Shown: piece after piece, positions 40,080 through 48,428 of the stretch
Layout of the letters: each line of letters starts with the position of its first letter
Numbering within the stretch: position 1 is the stretch's first letter
NCBI RefSeq assembly: GCF_016107305.1
Contig: NZ_RCVR01000005.1
Span: forward strand, 1-64,000
Length of the DNA stretch: 64,000 nucleotides
Source of the DNA: Roseomonas sp. KE2513
GTDB lineage: Bacteria > Pseudomonadota > Alphaproteobacteria > Acetobacterales > Acetobacteraceae
Direction: 5' to 3'
Program-made: the position numbers and the translations under genes
Notes under the pieces: model-generated
Database searches by the model: none
Seen by the model: only the letters and a program-made list of their open reading frames with translations
Told to the model about the DNA's origin: nothing

Positions 40080-40973
40080 CTACTTGATCGGTGGCCGCGG
40101 CAGCACCGCCTCGCCCGGCTCCATCGTGAAGGTGTAGTCGAGCGAGTACCACGGCCCGGTCACGTCCGAGGCCGTCGGGTGCGGCTCCTCGTGGCGGACA
40201 AAGTCGCCGATCAGCGCCCGCGTGACGCCGAACTGCACGTCGGTGTCGAGATAGGGATCGTCTTCGACGTAGACCTGCGAGGTCAGCGTCTTGAATCCCT
40301 CCTTGAAGATCAGCGCGTGCACATGCGCGGGCCGGAAGGGATGCCGGTCCTGCATCGCCAGCAACCGCCCGACCACGCCATCTGTCGGGATCGGGTAGCC
40401 TGCCGGCTTGATCGAGCGAAACCAGAACCGCCCCTCCGCATCCGTCGTCAGCTTGCCGCGCAGGTTCATGTCCGCCTGGTCCGGATCCTGGTTCTCGTAG
40501 AGCCCGACGGGGGAGGAGTGCCAGACATCCACCTCCGCCCCTGTGATCGGCCGCCTCTCGGCGTCCTGCACGCGCCCGGCCATGAACAGCGGCTCCCCCG
40601 GCGTCGGCGAGCGCAGCAGCGAGCCTCCATTCTCTACCCGCGGCGAGTTCAGCCGCCAGAAAGGCCCGAGCAGCGACTGTGAAGTCTCGGTATTCCCGTT
40701 GTCCCCGTTGTTCAGCAGACAGACGAGCGAGGATACGCCCAGCGAGCCGCACATGAGCACCATCTCGTTGTGCGTATCCGTCGTCAGCTGCCCGATCTCG
40801 TTCAGGAGCGCATTCGCCGCCCGGAACTCCGCCTCGGTCAGCCGCACATCGCGCACGAAGCTGTGGAGATGGCGGATGAGCGATACCATGATCTGCCGCA
40901 TGCGCGGATCATGCGTGCGCTCCATCACCTCGAGCACCGCGGGCGTCACGTCCTCCTGGCGCTGCAGGATCAT
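40080..40973 (-). CDS. Intradiol ring-cleavage dioxygenase (catechol/hydroxyquinol 1,2-type)
   Basis: 297 residues. An N-terminal helical domain (EVMERTHDPRMRQIMVSLIRHLHSFVRDVRLTEAEF) precedes the beta-sandwich with the ferric site: Tyr in PVGLYENQDPDQ, Tyr in IKPAGYPIPTDGVVG and the two His in FRPAHVHALIF. The two-domain layout is that of catechol and hydroxyquinol 1,2-dioxygenases. It inserts O2 between adjacent hydroxyls to give a muconate. ATG 40973 follows GAGGGAGGAC. It converges with the Pro-rich gene (6 bp gap). It is not with other muconate-pathway genes. Confidence 0.92.
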   Translation of the reverse strand: MILQRQEDVTPAVLEVMERTHDPRMRQIMVSLIRHLHSFVRDVRLTEAEFRAANALLNEIGQLTTDTHNEMVLMCGSLGVSSLVCLLNNGDNGNTETSQSLLGPFWRLNSPRVENGGSLLRSPTPGEPLFMAGRVQDAERRPITGAEVDVWHSSPVGLYENQDPDQADMNLRGKLTTDAEGRFWFRSIKPAGYPIPTDGVVGRLLAMQDRHPFRPAHVHALIFKEGFKTLTSQVYVEDDPYLDTDVQFGVTRALIGDFVRHEEPHPTASDVTGPWYSLDYTFTMEPGEAVLPRPPIK

Positions 40974-41228
40974 GGCTCGTCCTCCCTCTGTGGCGCGGGC
41001 AGGCCTGACCGGCCACGCTCCCGCGCGGACCCGCCATCTTCGCCCCACACAACCCCGCCGAGAAGCCCGGCGCCCAGCCCAGGGAAGGAAGGCTTCGGCC
41101 AGCCGGGGCCGCTTCCGCGCGAACTGGTCCCGGTGGCCCTCTGAGCCCTTGCCGTGATCATGGCGGCTGAAAACGAGAATGGCCGGGAGGAGCCTCGCAG
41201 ACTCGCACGGCCAGCCGAAATCTTCAGC

Positions 41229-41570
41229 TCAGCGCGCTTCGATGCCGCTGCGCGTCGCCACGATCTCGGAGGTCTCGCAGATGTTCACCCGCATCAGCTC
41301 GGCCATCTCGCCGTTCGCCCATACCACCTTAAAGTCGTAGTTCCCGCCGCGCCCACCCGGCGTGTAGTTCACGAGGCGTCCGCTCGGCACCACGTTCTCG
41401 CCCAGCCGGTCGCGGCCCCAATCAGAACGGGAGGAGGGGCCGAAATAGAACTCGTTGACTGTGGCGCCAGAGCTGTTGCGCAACGTGAAGCGCGTGTCGC
41501 AGCCCTGGGCCAGCGTGGGGCCAGAGGCGAGCGCCAGCAGACCGGCAGCGAGGACGAAGCGTCGGAGCAT
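41229..41570 (-). CDS. Small secreted protein, unknown function
   Basis: 113 residues. MLRRFVLAAGLLALASGPTLAQ is a Sec signal. The mature protein has FTLRNSSGATVNEFYFGPSSRSDWGRDRLGENVV and VNICETSEIVA, with two Cys that may form a disulfide (CDTRF and ICETS). I have seen this NSSG-x4-EFYFGPSS pattern in related genomes, where it is a hypothetical protein. It stands alone; its 3' end is 255 bp from the dioxygenase start with nothing recognisable between. Confidence 0.75.
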   Translation of the reverse strand: MLRRFVLAAGLLALASGPTLAQGCDTRFTLRNSSGATVNEFYFGPSSRSDWGRDRLGENVVPSGRLVNYTPGGRGGNYDFKVVWANGEMAELMRVNICETSEIVATRSGIEAR

Positions 41571-41726
41571 CCTAGGTTTCCTTGTCGGTGATGCTGACGC
41601 GCAGCAGTCGTGCGCGCCAGAGTTCCCAGGATGAAGAAGTTTCCTTACCGGAATCTTTCGGCGCGTTCCTCATGCCCAGTCGGGCCGGTGTGCGTCCTCG
41701 CAACGCGTCTCGCCGCCGTCCGTCAG

Positions 41727-42158
41727 TCAGCCCGGCGTCGCCGCAGCCGGCGGGGCCGCGGCCGGCGCCTCGGAGACGGATTTCAGGTAGGCAATGACAT
41801 CCGTCAGCTGCTGCTCGTTGCGCAGCCCGGGATAGGCCATGCTGCCCTGCGGCGCCACCGCCTTCGGATTGGCGAGATAGGCGCGAAGGTTCTCCTCGGT
41901 CCAGCTGTAGCCGCTCTCGCCGAGCTGCTTCAGGTTCGCCGAGTAGCGCGTAAAGCTCGCGCGCGACGCCGCCTGGCGCCCGACGACCCCGCCTAGGTTC
42001 GGGCCCACCCCGTTGCGGTCGGAGCTGTCCGCGAGGTGGCAGGCCCGGCACTGCGAGAAGACCCGCTGCCCGGCTGCCACGTCCTGTGCCCGGGCACACC
42101 CGGGAAGAGCGACGAGGCCGAGCAGCAGGGACGCGGCGATGGCGGAGAGACGATCCAT
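41727..42158 (-). CDS. Cytochrome c family protein (single heme)
   Basis: 143 residues. The signal is MDRLSAIAASLLLGLVALPG, with possible cleavage at ARA-Q. The heme site is CRACH at residues 37-41 and the distal ligand is probably Met107 in PQGSMAYPG. NGVGPNLGGVVGR and KQLGESGYSWTEENLRAYLANPK are standard class I cytochrome c features. A Pro/Ala-rich tail follows. It could serve the molybdenum hydroxylase at 37030-39791, which needs a periplasmic electron acceptor, but it is on the other strand and 2 kb away. Confidence 0.9.
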   Translation of the reverse strand: MDRLSAIAASLLLGLVALPGCARAQDVAAGQRVFSQCRACHLADSSDRNGVGPNLGGVVGRQAASRASFTRYSANLKQLGESGYSWTEENLRAYLANPKAVAPQGSMAYPGLRNEQQLTDVIAYLKSVSEAPAAAPPAAATPG

Positions 42159-42405
42159 GCGTTCGGATCCCTTTGCTTGAGCAAGGCGGGCCCGCGCCAT
42201 GAGAACGCCGGGCCCGACGGTTGGGCGATGCCGCACGCCACCGGGGTGGACGCGGGCAAAGAGCAAGCGCGCGGCCAGGAACCGACCGGCGATCGCCAGG
42301 ATGCGACGGAGCGATCCGAGGCGACAAGCCGGCCCCTCGCGCCGCACCGTGCCCAACGACCACTCGCCGGCCATGGATGCGTCCGCGGGGAGGGCGGCGC
42401 GCAAG

Positions 42406-42439
42406 AAAAAGGGCAGGGACCAGCCGGCCCCCGCCCTTT
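42406..42439 (-). terminator. Rho-independent terminator after the DUF2189 gene
   Basis: On the minus strand, AAAGGGCGGG pairs with the CCC/GCCCTTT side (7-bp outer stem with one mismatch then GGG/CCC), followed by a run of five T (complement of 42406-42410). It lies 16 bp after the stop of the leftward membrane-protein gene. The rest of the gap to the cytochrome gene (42159-42405) shows no other gene. Confidence 0.65.
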
Positions 42440-42454
42440 CTCGCTCCCTGTCCC

Positions 42455-43246
42455 TTAGGCGACGACCTTGCGGTAGAGGTGCCAGGTCGCGTGGCCGAGC
42501 ACTGGCATCACGATGGCGAGCCCGACGAAGATCGGGATCGACCCGAGCAGCAGCAGCGCCGCGACCAGCAAGCCCCAGAGCGCCATCGGCCCTGGATTGG
42601 CTACCACCGCCCTGACCGATGTGCGGACCGCCGCCAGCGATCCCACATCCCGCTCCAGCAGCAGCGGGATCGACACGACGCTGACCGAGAGCGCGGCGAC
42701 CGCAAAGAGGAAGCCCACGGCATTGCCGATCAGCAGCAGCCGCATCCCCTCCGGCGTGCCGGAAACGATGCGCCAGAGGTCGGTGAACGAGGCGGGTTGC
42801 TCAGGCCCGACCGTTGCCCGGTAGATCCACTGCGCGCAGCCGAGCCAGGCCACGAAGAGCGCGGCGAGCACGACGCCGACCCCTATGATCGAGCCGATCC
42901 CCGCCGAGCGGAACACGCCGAGCGCGTCCGCCCAGTGAACCGGCAATCCTTTCTCCCGTCGCCGGCTCATCTCATAGATACCGAGCGCCGCGATCGGCCC
43001 GATCAGCGCGAAGCCCGCCGTCATCGGCCAGATGAGCGTCAAAAGGTCACCGCCCGACGCCGCGGCACCGAGCAGCAGCCCGACGACGGGATAGATGATC
43101 GCAAGAAAGAAGAGTTGCGTCGGCGCCTCGAGGAAGTCGCGCCAGCCTTGGGCGAGCGCATCCCATACGTCGCCCGTGCCGATGCGGCGCACCGCTGGCT
43201 CTGTGATCGTGTTTGCGCGGAATGTGGTTATTGTTGCCTGGACCAT
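42455..43246 (-). CDS. DUF2189 family membrane protein
   Basis: 263 residues with about six hydrophobic helices (LFFLAIIYPVVGLLLGAAA; MTAGFALIGPIAALGIYEMSRRREKG; IIGVGVVLAALFVAWLG; LWGLLVAALLLLGSIPIFVGLAIVMPVLGHATWHLYRK). The IYEMSRRRE and GHATWHLYRK ends are typical of DUF2189 proteins, an inner-membrane family without known function that sometimes sits with cytochrome c oxidase genes. Here it is near only the cytochrome c gene (42158) and has its own terminator. Confidence 0.88.
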   Translation of the reverse strand: MVQATITTFRANTITEPAVRRIGTGDVWDALAQGWRDFLEAPTQLFFLAIIYPVVGLLLGAAASGGDLLTLIWPMTAGFALIGPIAALGIYEMSRRREKGLPVHWADALGVFRSAGIGSIIGVGVVLAALFVAWLGCAQWIYRATVGPEQPASFTDLWRIVSGTPEGMRLLLIGNAVGFLFAVAALSVSVVSIPLLLERDVGSLAAVRTSVRAVVANPGPMALWGLLVAALLLLGSIPIFVGLAIVMPVLGHATWHLYRKVVA

Positions 43247-43477
43247 GGTCGAGCCATCCCTCCGGCCGCGTCTGCGGCGGCCTTGATCGGTGATCCCAAC
43301 CGCGGCCCTTGGCGAGCCGCCATCGAGACCTGACCCATGGCAACTGGATTGGCACGCCCACCTTGCGTAGGCGCGTCACGCAAGCGTGTTACGCTACGCG
43401 CTGCGCAAACGGCGTCGCGAAACGCGCCTTGCGCGCTCGCGTTGCTTCCTCATCAACCAGATCGGGGGAGGGGCCGC

Positions 43478-43678
43478 ATGTCCGGCGCAAACGAAGGAAA
43501 GGCATCGGGTGACGCGCAGTCGGGCCCGCTGAACCCGGGCGACGACGCCCCGCCCGGCACGCCTGGCACCGGCGAGAACGTCTGCCCGCAGTGCCAGGGT
43601 AGCGGCAAGCTGAGCGGCGCCGAGTGCCCCAACTGCGGCGGCACCGGCATCGTCATCGAGGGCATCGCCGGCGGCTAG
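43478..43678 (+). CDS. Small DnaJ-type zinc-ribbon protein (66 aa)
   Basis: 66 residues. The N-terminal half is flexible (GKASGDAQSGPLNPGDDAPPG) and the C-terminal half is one zinc-binding unit: CPQCQGSGKL, then CPNCGGTGIV, i.e. CxxCxGxG twice as in DnaJ cysteine-rich domains. ATG 43478 follows GGGGGAGGGG. It may be an orphan chaperone-like or metal-binding peptide. Its stop shares bases with the stop of the convergent CoA-transferase gene. Confidence 0.8.
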   Translation: MSGANEGKASGDAQSGPLNPGDDAPPGTPGTGENVCPQCQGSGKLSGAECPNCGGTGIVIEGIAGG

Positions 43679-44877
43679 CCGCCGCAGAGCACCCCGCGCT
43701 GCGCGAGCGCCGCGATCTCCTCCGCGGACATGCCGGCCTCGCCCAGCACCTCGGCATTGTGCTCGCCCATGCGCGGCGGCTGCCGGCGCAGCCCGGCTCG
43801 CGCGCGCTCCTCCCCCATTTCCATCGGCAGCGCGGGCAGCAGCGCCTCCGCTGTGTCGCCGGCAAGGGTGGACATCGCCGTCGCCAGCAGTCCGCCGCCC
43901 GAGAGCAGGTGCGGGTCGGTGAAAAGATCCGCGGGTTGCCCAACCGGCGCCCATGAGATCGCGGCCGCCTCGCAGCGCGCCACCACCTCGTCCCGCGCCA
44001 GCCTTCCCAGATCCTCGCGCAGCCGCGGGATCAGCCAGGGCCGCGCCGCCACCCGGTCTGTGTTGCGCCGCAACCGCTCGTCGGCGGCCAGGTCCTCAAG
44101 CCCGAAGGCCGCGCAGAACCGAACCCACTGCGCGTCGCTCGTCACCCCGACGAAGACCTGCCCGCCATCGGAACCGGTGAAAGGCTCGTAGATCCCCCAG
44201 GCACCGCGCCGCGCGGGCATCGGCGGCACGGGCTGGCCCGTCGCCACCGCGCCGGCCATGTGCGAGCCCACGAGGAAGGCCGCGGACTCGAACAGCGCGC
44301 TGCCCACGCGCTGCCCCTTGCCCGTCGCGTCCCGCTCCCGCAGCGCCGCCAGCGCCGCCGTCACTCCGAAGACCGCGCCCATGATGTCCACGACCGAGGC
44401 GCCCGCCCGCAGCGGCTGCCCGGGCGGCCCCGTCATGTAGGCAAGCCCCGACTGGAACTGCACGACCTCGTCCAGTGCCGGCCGGTTCTCATAAGGTCCG
44501 GCCAGGAACCCCTTCAGCGCGAGATAGACGAGCCGCGGATTCAGCGGCGAAAGATCGGCCCAGCCGCAGCCCAGCCGCTCCATCGTCCCCGGCCCGTAAT
44601 TCTCCAGCACGAGGTCCGCCGAGGCCACCAGCCGGTGCACCGCCGCGCGCCCCTCCGCCTGCTTGAGGTCGATGGCCAGAGAGCGCTTGTTGCGGTTGAA
44701 GGTCGCGAAGAACCCCGCCGCGAAGCCGGGCAGCCGCCGCGTGTGGTCCCCCTCGGGCGCCGGCTCCACCTTCACCACCTCGGCGCCGAGATCGGCGAGG
44801 ATGAGCCCTGCGCAGGGACCCATGATCGTGTGCGAGAATTCGAGGACCCGCAGCCCTTCCAGAGGCCGCGCGCTCAT
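43675..44877 (-). CDS. CoA-transferase family III (CaiB/BaiF type)
   Basis: 400 residues. GLRVLEFSHTIMGPCAGLILADLGAEVVKVEPAPEGDHTR and ADLVLENYGPGTMERLGCGWADLSPLNPRLVYLALKGF are the classic N-terminal motifs; the conserved catalytic Asp is the one in ASVVDIMGAVFG. It moves CoA from an acyl-CoA donor to a carboxylic acid. ATG 44877 overlaps the stop of the upstream lyase gene as ATGA, so the two enzymes are tightly coupled, as in pathways where an acid is first made into a CoA thioester and then cleaved. Confidence 0.93.
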   Translation of the reverse strand: MSARPLEGLRVLEFSHTIMGPCAGLILADLGAEVVKVEPAPEGDHTRRLPGFAAGFFATFNRNKRSLAIDLKQAEGRAAVHRLVASADLVLENYGPGTMERLGCGWADLSPLNPRLVYLALKGFLAGPYENRPALDEVVQFQSGLAYMTGPPGQPLRAGASVVDIMGAVFGVTAALAALRERDATGKGQRVGSALFESAAFLVGSHMAGAVATGQPVPPMPARRGAWGIYEPFTGSDGGQVFVGVTSDAQWVRFCAAFGLEDLAADERLRRNTDRVAARPWLIPRLREDLGRLARDEVVARCEAAAISWAPVGQPADLFTDPHLLSGGGLLATAMSTLAGDTAEALLPALPMEMGEERARAGLRRQPPRMGEHNAEVLGEAGMSAEEIAALAQRGVLCGG

Positions 44878-45836
44878 GCCGCCACCTTCGCGCGCAGCGC
44901 CCGCAGGCTTCCGCCGCGCAGCAAGGCGCTCGGCAATCTGTGCCCCACGATCCGCTCCGCCAGGTGCCCCGCCTCGATCAGCGCGTCGAGGTCGATGCCC
45001 GTCTCGATCCCCGTCTCCTCGCAGAGCATCGCCAGCTCCTCGCTCGCGATATTGCCGGGCGCGCCGGGATGCGCGGCGAAGGGGCAGCCGCCGAGCCCGC
45101 CCACTGTCGCATCGAAACTCGCCACTCCCATCCGCAGCGCGGCCAGCGCGTTGGCGACCGCCATGCCGCGCGTGTCGTGCAGGTGCAGCGTCAGCGCCAG
45201 CTCCGGCCAGCGCGAGCGCACCTCGCCCACCAGCCGCTCCACCTGCACCGGGTTCGCCCAGCCCATCGTATCCGCCAGCGAGAGCCGCTCCAGCGTCACC
45301 CCGGCCTCCCGCGCTATCGAAAGCCCGTCCTCGATCGCCGTGAAGACCTGCGCCGGCGTCACCTCGCCCGAGAAGTTGCAGCCGAAGGCCGCCATGATCC
45401 CGAGCCGCTGCACCGGCACGCCGGCCGCGAGATGCGCCGCCGTCTGCTTGCGCATCGCCTCGATGTTACCCTGCCGGTCGCGGTTGAGGTTGCGCCGGGA
45501 GAACGCCTCGGAGGCCGAGAGCGAGATCGAGCCCGTCACGCTAAGCCGGTCGCGAAAGGCCAATGCCCGCTCCAGCCCCGCCGCGTTGAACCATAGCGCC
45601 GTGTAGTTCACGCCCTCGCGCGGCGCGAAGCCGCCCACCACTGCCTCCGCATCTGCCCAGCCCGGTACGAGCTTCGGGCTGACGAAGGAGGCCACCTGGA
45701 TGTGCCGCAGCCCCGTCGCCGCCAGCGCCTCGATCAGCGCCACCTTGTCGGCCGTCGCGATCGGCCCCGGCTCGATCTGGAAGCCCTCGCGCGGGCCCTC
45801 CTCGTTGATGGAAACGCGGCTCGGAAGGTCGGTCAC
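44874..45836 (-). CDS. Hydroxymethylglutaryl-CoA lyase-like enzyme (variant active site)
   Basis: 320 residues. A TIM-barrel lyase of the HMGL family: LHLHDTRG gives the H218/H220 metal pair, GGLGGCPFAAHPGAPGN the Cys251 loop and Asn262. The usual PRDG motif at the N-terminus is PREG here (Arg16-Glu17), so the metal-binding Asp is a Glu. The enzyme should cleave a 3-hydroxyacyl-CoA to acetyl-CoA or pyruvate-like plus a keto acid. GTG 45836 is preferred as the longer frame is low-complexity. It is the first gene of a leftward pair with the CoA-transferase and diverges from an IclR gene. Confidence 0.9.
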   Translation of the reverse strand: MTDLPSRVSINEEGPREGFQIEPGPIATADKVALIEALAATGLRHIQVASFVSPKLVPGWADAEAVVGGFAPREGVNYTALWFNAAGLERALAFRDRLSVTGSISLSASEAFSRRNLNRDRQGNIEAMRKQTAAHLAAGVPVQRLGIMAAFGCNFSGEVTPAQVFTAIEDGLSIAREAGVTLERLSLADTMGWANPVQVERLVGEVRSRWPELALTLHLHDTRGMAVANALAALRMGVASFDATVGGLGGCPFAAHPGAPGNIASEELAMLCEETGIETGIDLDALIEAGHLAERIVGHRLPSALLRGGSLRALRAKVAA

Positions 45837-45930
45837 GTCAGGGGGATCCCATTGCGGCGGAAGGGGAGGGGCCGCAGGCTTGTGCACCCCTGGGGCGGGT
45901 CCGGGAAGCCCGGTGGAGGAGGAGCCAGCA

Positions 45931-46704
45931 ATGCAGCCGAAGCCCATCCGCGCCCTCTCCCGCGGCCTCGCGGTCCTCGCGGCCCTCAACCGCCACGGCA
46001 CCGCCAGCGTCGTGACCCTCGCGCGCGAAACGGGCCTCTCCCGCGCCACCGTCTACCGCATCATGCAAACCCTGCTCGACGACGGCTATGTCGCCCGCGG
46101 CACCACCGAGGACCGCTTCATCCCCCGCCTGCGCGTGCGCGAACTGGCCGAAGGCTTCGAGGACGAGCACTGGATCTCCGCCGTCGCCAAGCCGGCGCTG
46201 GCCGCGCTCACCGCCCGGATCCTCTGGCCGAGCGACGTCGCGACGCTCGAGGGCACGCGAATGGTCATCCGCGACACCACCCACCGCATCGCGCCGCTAT
46301 CGATCGACCACGGCATGGTCGGACGCCGCCTGCCCATGCTCGCCAGCACCGTCGGACTCGCCTATCTCGCCTTCGCGCCCGAGGCCGAGCGGGAAGCCCT
46401 CCTCGCCCTTCTCGCCGCCTCCAATGACCCCGCCGACGCCATGGCGCGGGAGCCCGCCCGCGTCGCCCGCCTCGTCGCCGCCACGCGTCGCCGCGGCTAC
46501 GGCCTGCGCCAGGGCGGCGCTCCCTGGCCCCATACCGGCTCCATCGGCCTGCCCATCCTACTCAACGGCCGGGTCCTCGGCTGCATCAACGTCATCTGGA
46601 TGGCCCGCGTCGTCCGGCAGGAGGAGGGCATCCGCCAATGCCTGGAACCCCTGCGGGAGACCGCCGCTCTCATCGAGAGTCGCCTCGCCGCCGGCGAGGG
46701 CTAG
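45931..46704 (+). CDS. IclR family transcriptional regulator
   Basis: 257 residues. Winged helix (IRALSRGLAVLAALNRHGTASVVTLARETGLSRATVYRIMQTLLDDGYVARG) and effector domain (LEGTRMVIRDTTHRIAPLSIDHGMVGRRLPMLASTVGLAYLAFAP, GGAPWPHTGSIGLPILLNGRVLGCINVIWM). The Arg-Asp-Thr-Thr and Ser-x-Gly patterns fit the dienelactone/acid-sensing IclR group. ATG 45931 has GGAGGAGGAG upstream. It diverges from the lyase/CoA-transferase pair and lies 99 bp before the aromatic operon at 46804, so it could control either or both. Confidence 0.92.
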   Translation: MQPKPIRALSRGLAVLAALNRHGTASVVTLARETGLSRATVYRIMQTLLDDGYVARGTTEDRFIPRLRVRELAEGFEDEHWISAVAKPALAALTARILWPSDVATLEGTRMVIRDTTHRIAPLSIDHGMVGRRLPMLASTVGLAYLAFAPEAEREALLALLAASNDPADAMAREPARVARLVAATRRRGYGLRQGGAPWPHTGSIGLPILLNGRVLGCINVIWMARVVRQEEGIRQCLEPLRETAALIESRLAAGEG

Positions 46705-46803
46705 TTCATCAGGTGGACAGATCCGCCACCGCCCTCGCGCCCTTGGGGAAAGCGCCCCTATAGCCATCCCCACGGCCGCAGAGCCGCGGGGAGGAAACAA
46801 CAG

Positions 46804-47790
46804 ATGCCAGTGGGACGACGCCCCTTGCTCGCCACCGCCCTGGCCCTGGGTGCGGCCACTCGGCCGTGGTCCGCGCGGGCCCAGGCGGGTGCCTTCCCCT
46901 CGCGCCCCGTCCGCGTGATCGTCGCCGCCGCCGCCGGCAGCGCGCCGGACACCGCCATGCGCCTCCTCGCCGATCGTCTGGCCGCCCGCTGGCGCCAGCC
47001 GGTTGTGGTGGACAACCGCCCCGGCGCGGCCGGCAACATCGGCGCCCAAGCCGTGGCGCGGGCCGAGGCCGACGGCCACGTCCTCCTCTTCTCCCAGGCC
47101 TCGCCGCTCGTGCTGAACCAGCACCTGATGCGCGCCATGCCCTTCGACCCCGCGCGCGACCTCGCGCCCATTACCCTCGTGATGAACACGCCCTTCATCC
47201 TCGCGGCCCATGCCGGCCTCGGCCTGCGCTCCCTCACCGATCTCGCGGCCCGCGGACGCCAGCCCGGCCGCGCCCTCACCCTTGCCACCAGCGGCGCGAC
47301 GAGCCTGCCCCGCTTCGCCGGGGAGGAGATCGCGCGGGGCCTCGGGATCACCCTCTCCAACATCCCTTACAACGGCAGCCCGGCCGCGGTGGCGGATACC
47401 ATCGCCGGCCGCACGGACCTCGTGATCGACGGCACGCCGCTCCTCGCCCCGCAGGTTCGCGGCGGCACGCTGGCGCCGCTGGCGATCACCGCGGCGGAAC
47501 GCATGCCCGGCCTCGAGGCCATTTCCACCGCGGCCGAAACCATCCCCGGCTTCGCCCGGGGCGGCTGGTTCGCCCTCCTCGCGCCCTCCGCCACCCCGCC
47601 GGGCGTGATCGAGCGCGTCGCGGCCGATGCCACCGCCGTGCTGGCCGCCCCCGAACTGCGGGACCGCCTCCTGAACGAGCTCGGCGCTATCGTTTCCGCC
47701 GAGGGCCCGGCCGCCCTGGCCTCGCTCCTGGCGGCCGAGCGCAACACCCTCGGCCGCCTCGTGCGGGAGCTAGAAGTCCCCATCGAATGA
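46804..47790 (+). CDS. Bug family periplasmic substrate-binding protein
   Basis: 328 residues. The signal is RRPLLATALALGAATRPWSARAQ; then AFPSRPVRVIVAAAAGSAPDTAMRLLADRL, a first loop in which the family PGG is replaced by AAGSAPD. VDNRPGAAGNIGAQAVARAEADGHVLLF and SNIPYNGSPAAVADTI follow, with PYNG where PYRG is usual. These loop changes suggest a different ligand from the canonical Bugs. ATG 46804 follows GGGGAGGAAAC. Its stop overlaps the next start (ATGA), so it is the first gene of the aromatic-type operon. Confidence 0.9.
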   Translation: MPVGRRPLLATALALGAATRPWSARAQAGAFPSRPVRVIVAAAAGSAPDTAMRLLADRLAARWRQPVVVDNRPGAAGNIGAQAVARAEADGHVLLFSQASPLVLNQHLMRAMPFDPARDLAPITLVMNTPFILAAHAGLGLRSLTDLAARGRQPGRALTLATSGATSLPRFAGEEIARGLGITLSNIPYNGSPAAVADTIAGRTDLVIDGTPLLAPQVRGGTLAPLAITAAERMPGLEAISTAAETIPGFARGGWFALLAPSATPPGVIERVAADATAVLAAPELRDRLLNELGAIVSAEGPAALASLLAAERNTLGRLVRELEVPIE

Positions 47791-48428
47791 ACCCTCGCTC
47801 CATCCCCATGCCCCATCCCGGCCGACCCCTCTCCGCGGTTGAGGAGGTCGATCTCGCCGCCATCCGCCGACTCATGCAGGCCTGGGGCTTCGCCCGGGAC
47901 AGCGGCGATTGGGACATCCTCGCCGATCTCTTTCACCCGGAGGGCCACATCGCCGTCTCCTGGTTCAACGGCCCCTATGCCGGCTTCGTCGAGACCTGCC
48001 GCGCCCGCCCAAGCGTCTCCTTCTCCAAGCACGCCATGGCCGGCACCCGCATCGCCTTGAACGGCCCGCGCGCCGTCGCCGAGACCGACGTCCTCCTGTT
48101 CATGCGCGGCACGGTGGAGGGCGTGGAGGTCGTCGGCGAGACCGTCATGCGCTTCCTCGACCGCATCGAGCGCCGCGAGGACGGTATCTGGCGCCTGCTC
48201 GACCGCGTCGCCCTCTACGACCACGACAGCATGGCCCCCGCCATCCCCGGCACCGTCGTGCCGATCCGCGCGGAGGAGCTGGCGGGCGACGCCCCCGGCC
48301 ACCGCTTCATCGCCTGGCGCCTGCGCAAGGCCGGCCGCACCGTCCCCCACGACCTTCCGGGCCGCGGCAGCCCCGCCGAGGCCGCGCTGCGTGCCGAGGC
48401 CGTGGCCTGGCTGGAGGCCGCCGAATGA
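47787..48428 (+). CDS. SnoaL/NTF2-like protein
   Basis: 213 residues. The first 150 fit the cone-shaped SnoaL/NTF2 fold (IRRLMQAWGFARDSGDWDILADLFHPEGHIAVSWFNGPYAGFVETC, then ETVMRFLDRIERREDGIWRLLDRVALYDHDSM). This fold is used by dehydratases, isomerases and by small subunits of ring-hydroxylating oxygenases. It overlaps the Bug stop and the hydroxylase start by 4 bases each. Position suggests an isomerase/dehydratase step or a helper for the hydroxylase. No catalytic residues can be assigned with confidence. Confidence 0.8.
   Translation: MNPRSIPMPHPGRPLSAVEEVDLAAIRRLMQAWGFARDSGDWDILADLFHPEGHIAVSWFNGPYAGFVETCRARPSVSFSKHAMAGTRIALNGPRAVAETDVLLFMRGTVEGVEVVGETVMRFLDRIERREDGIWRLLDRVALYDHDSMAPAIPGTVVPIRAEELAGDAPGHRFIAWRLRKAGRTVPHDLPGRGSPAEAALRAEAVAWLEAAE

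Noticed and set aside
43337-43678. A longer (113-residue) form of the zinc-ribbon protein
   Set aside because: The added N-terminus is low-complexity and has no ribosome site, whereas ATG 43478 has one directly upstream.
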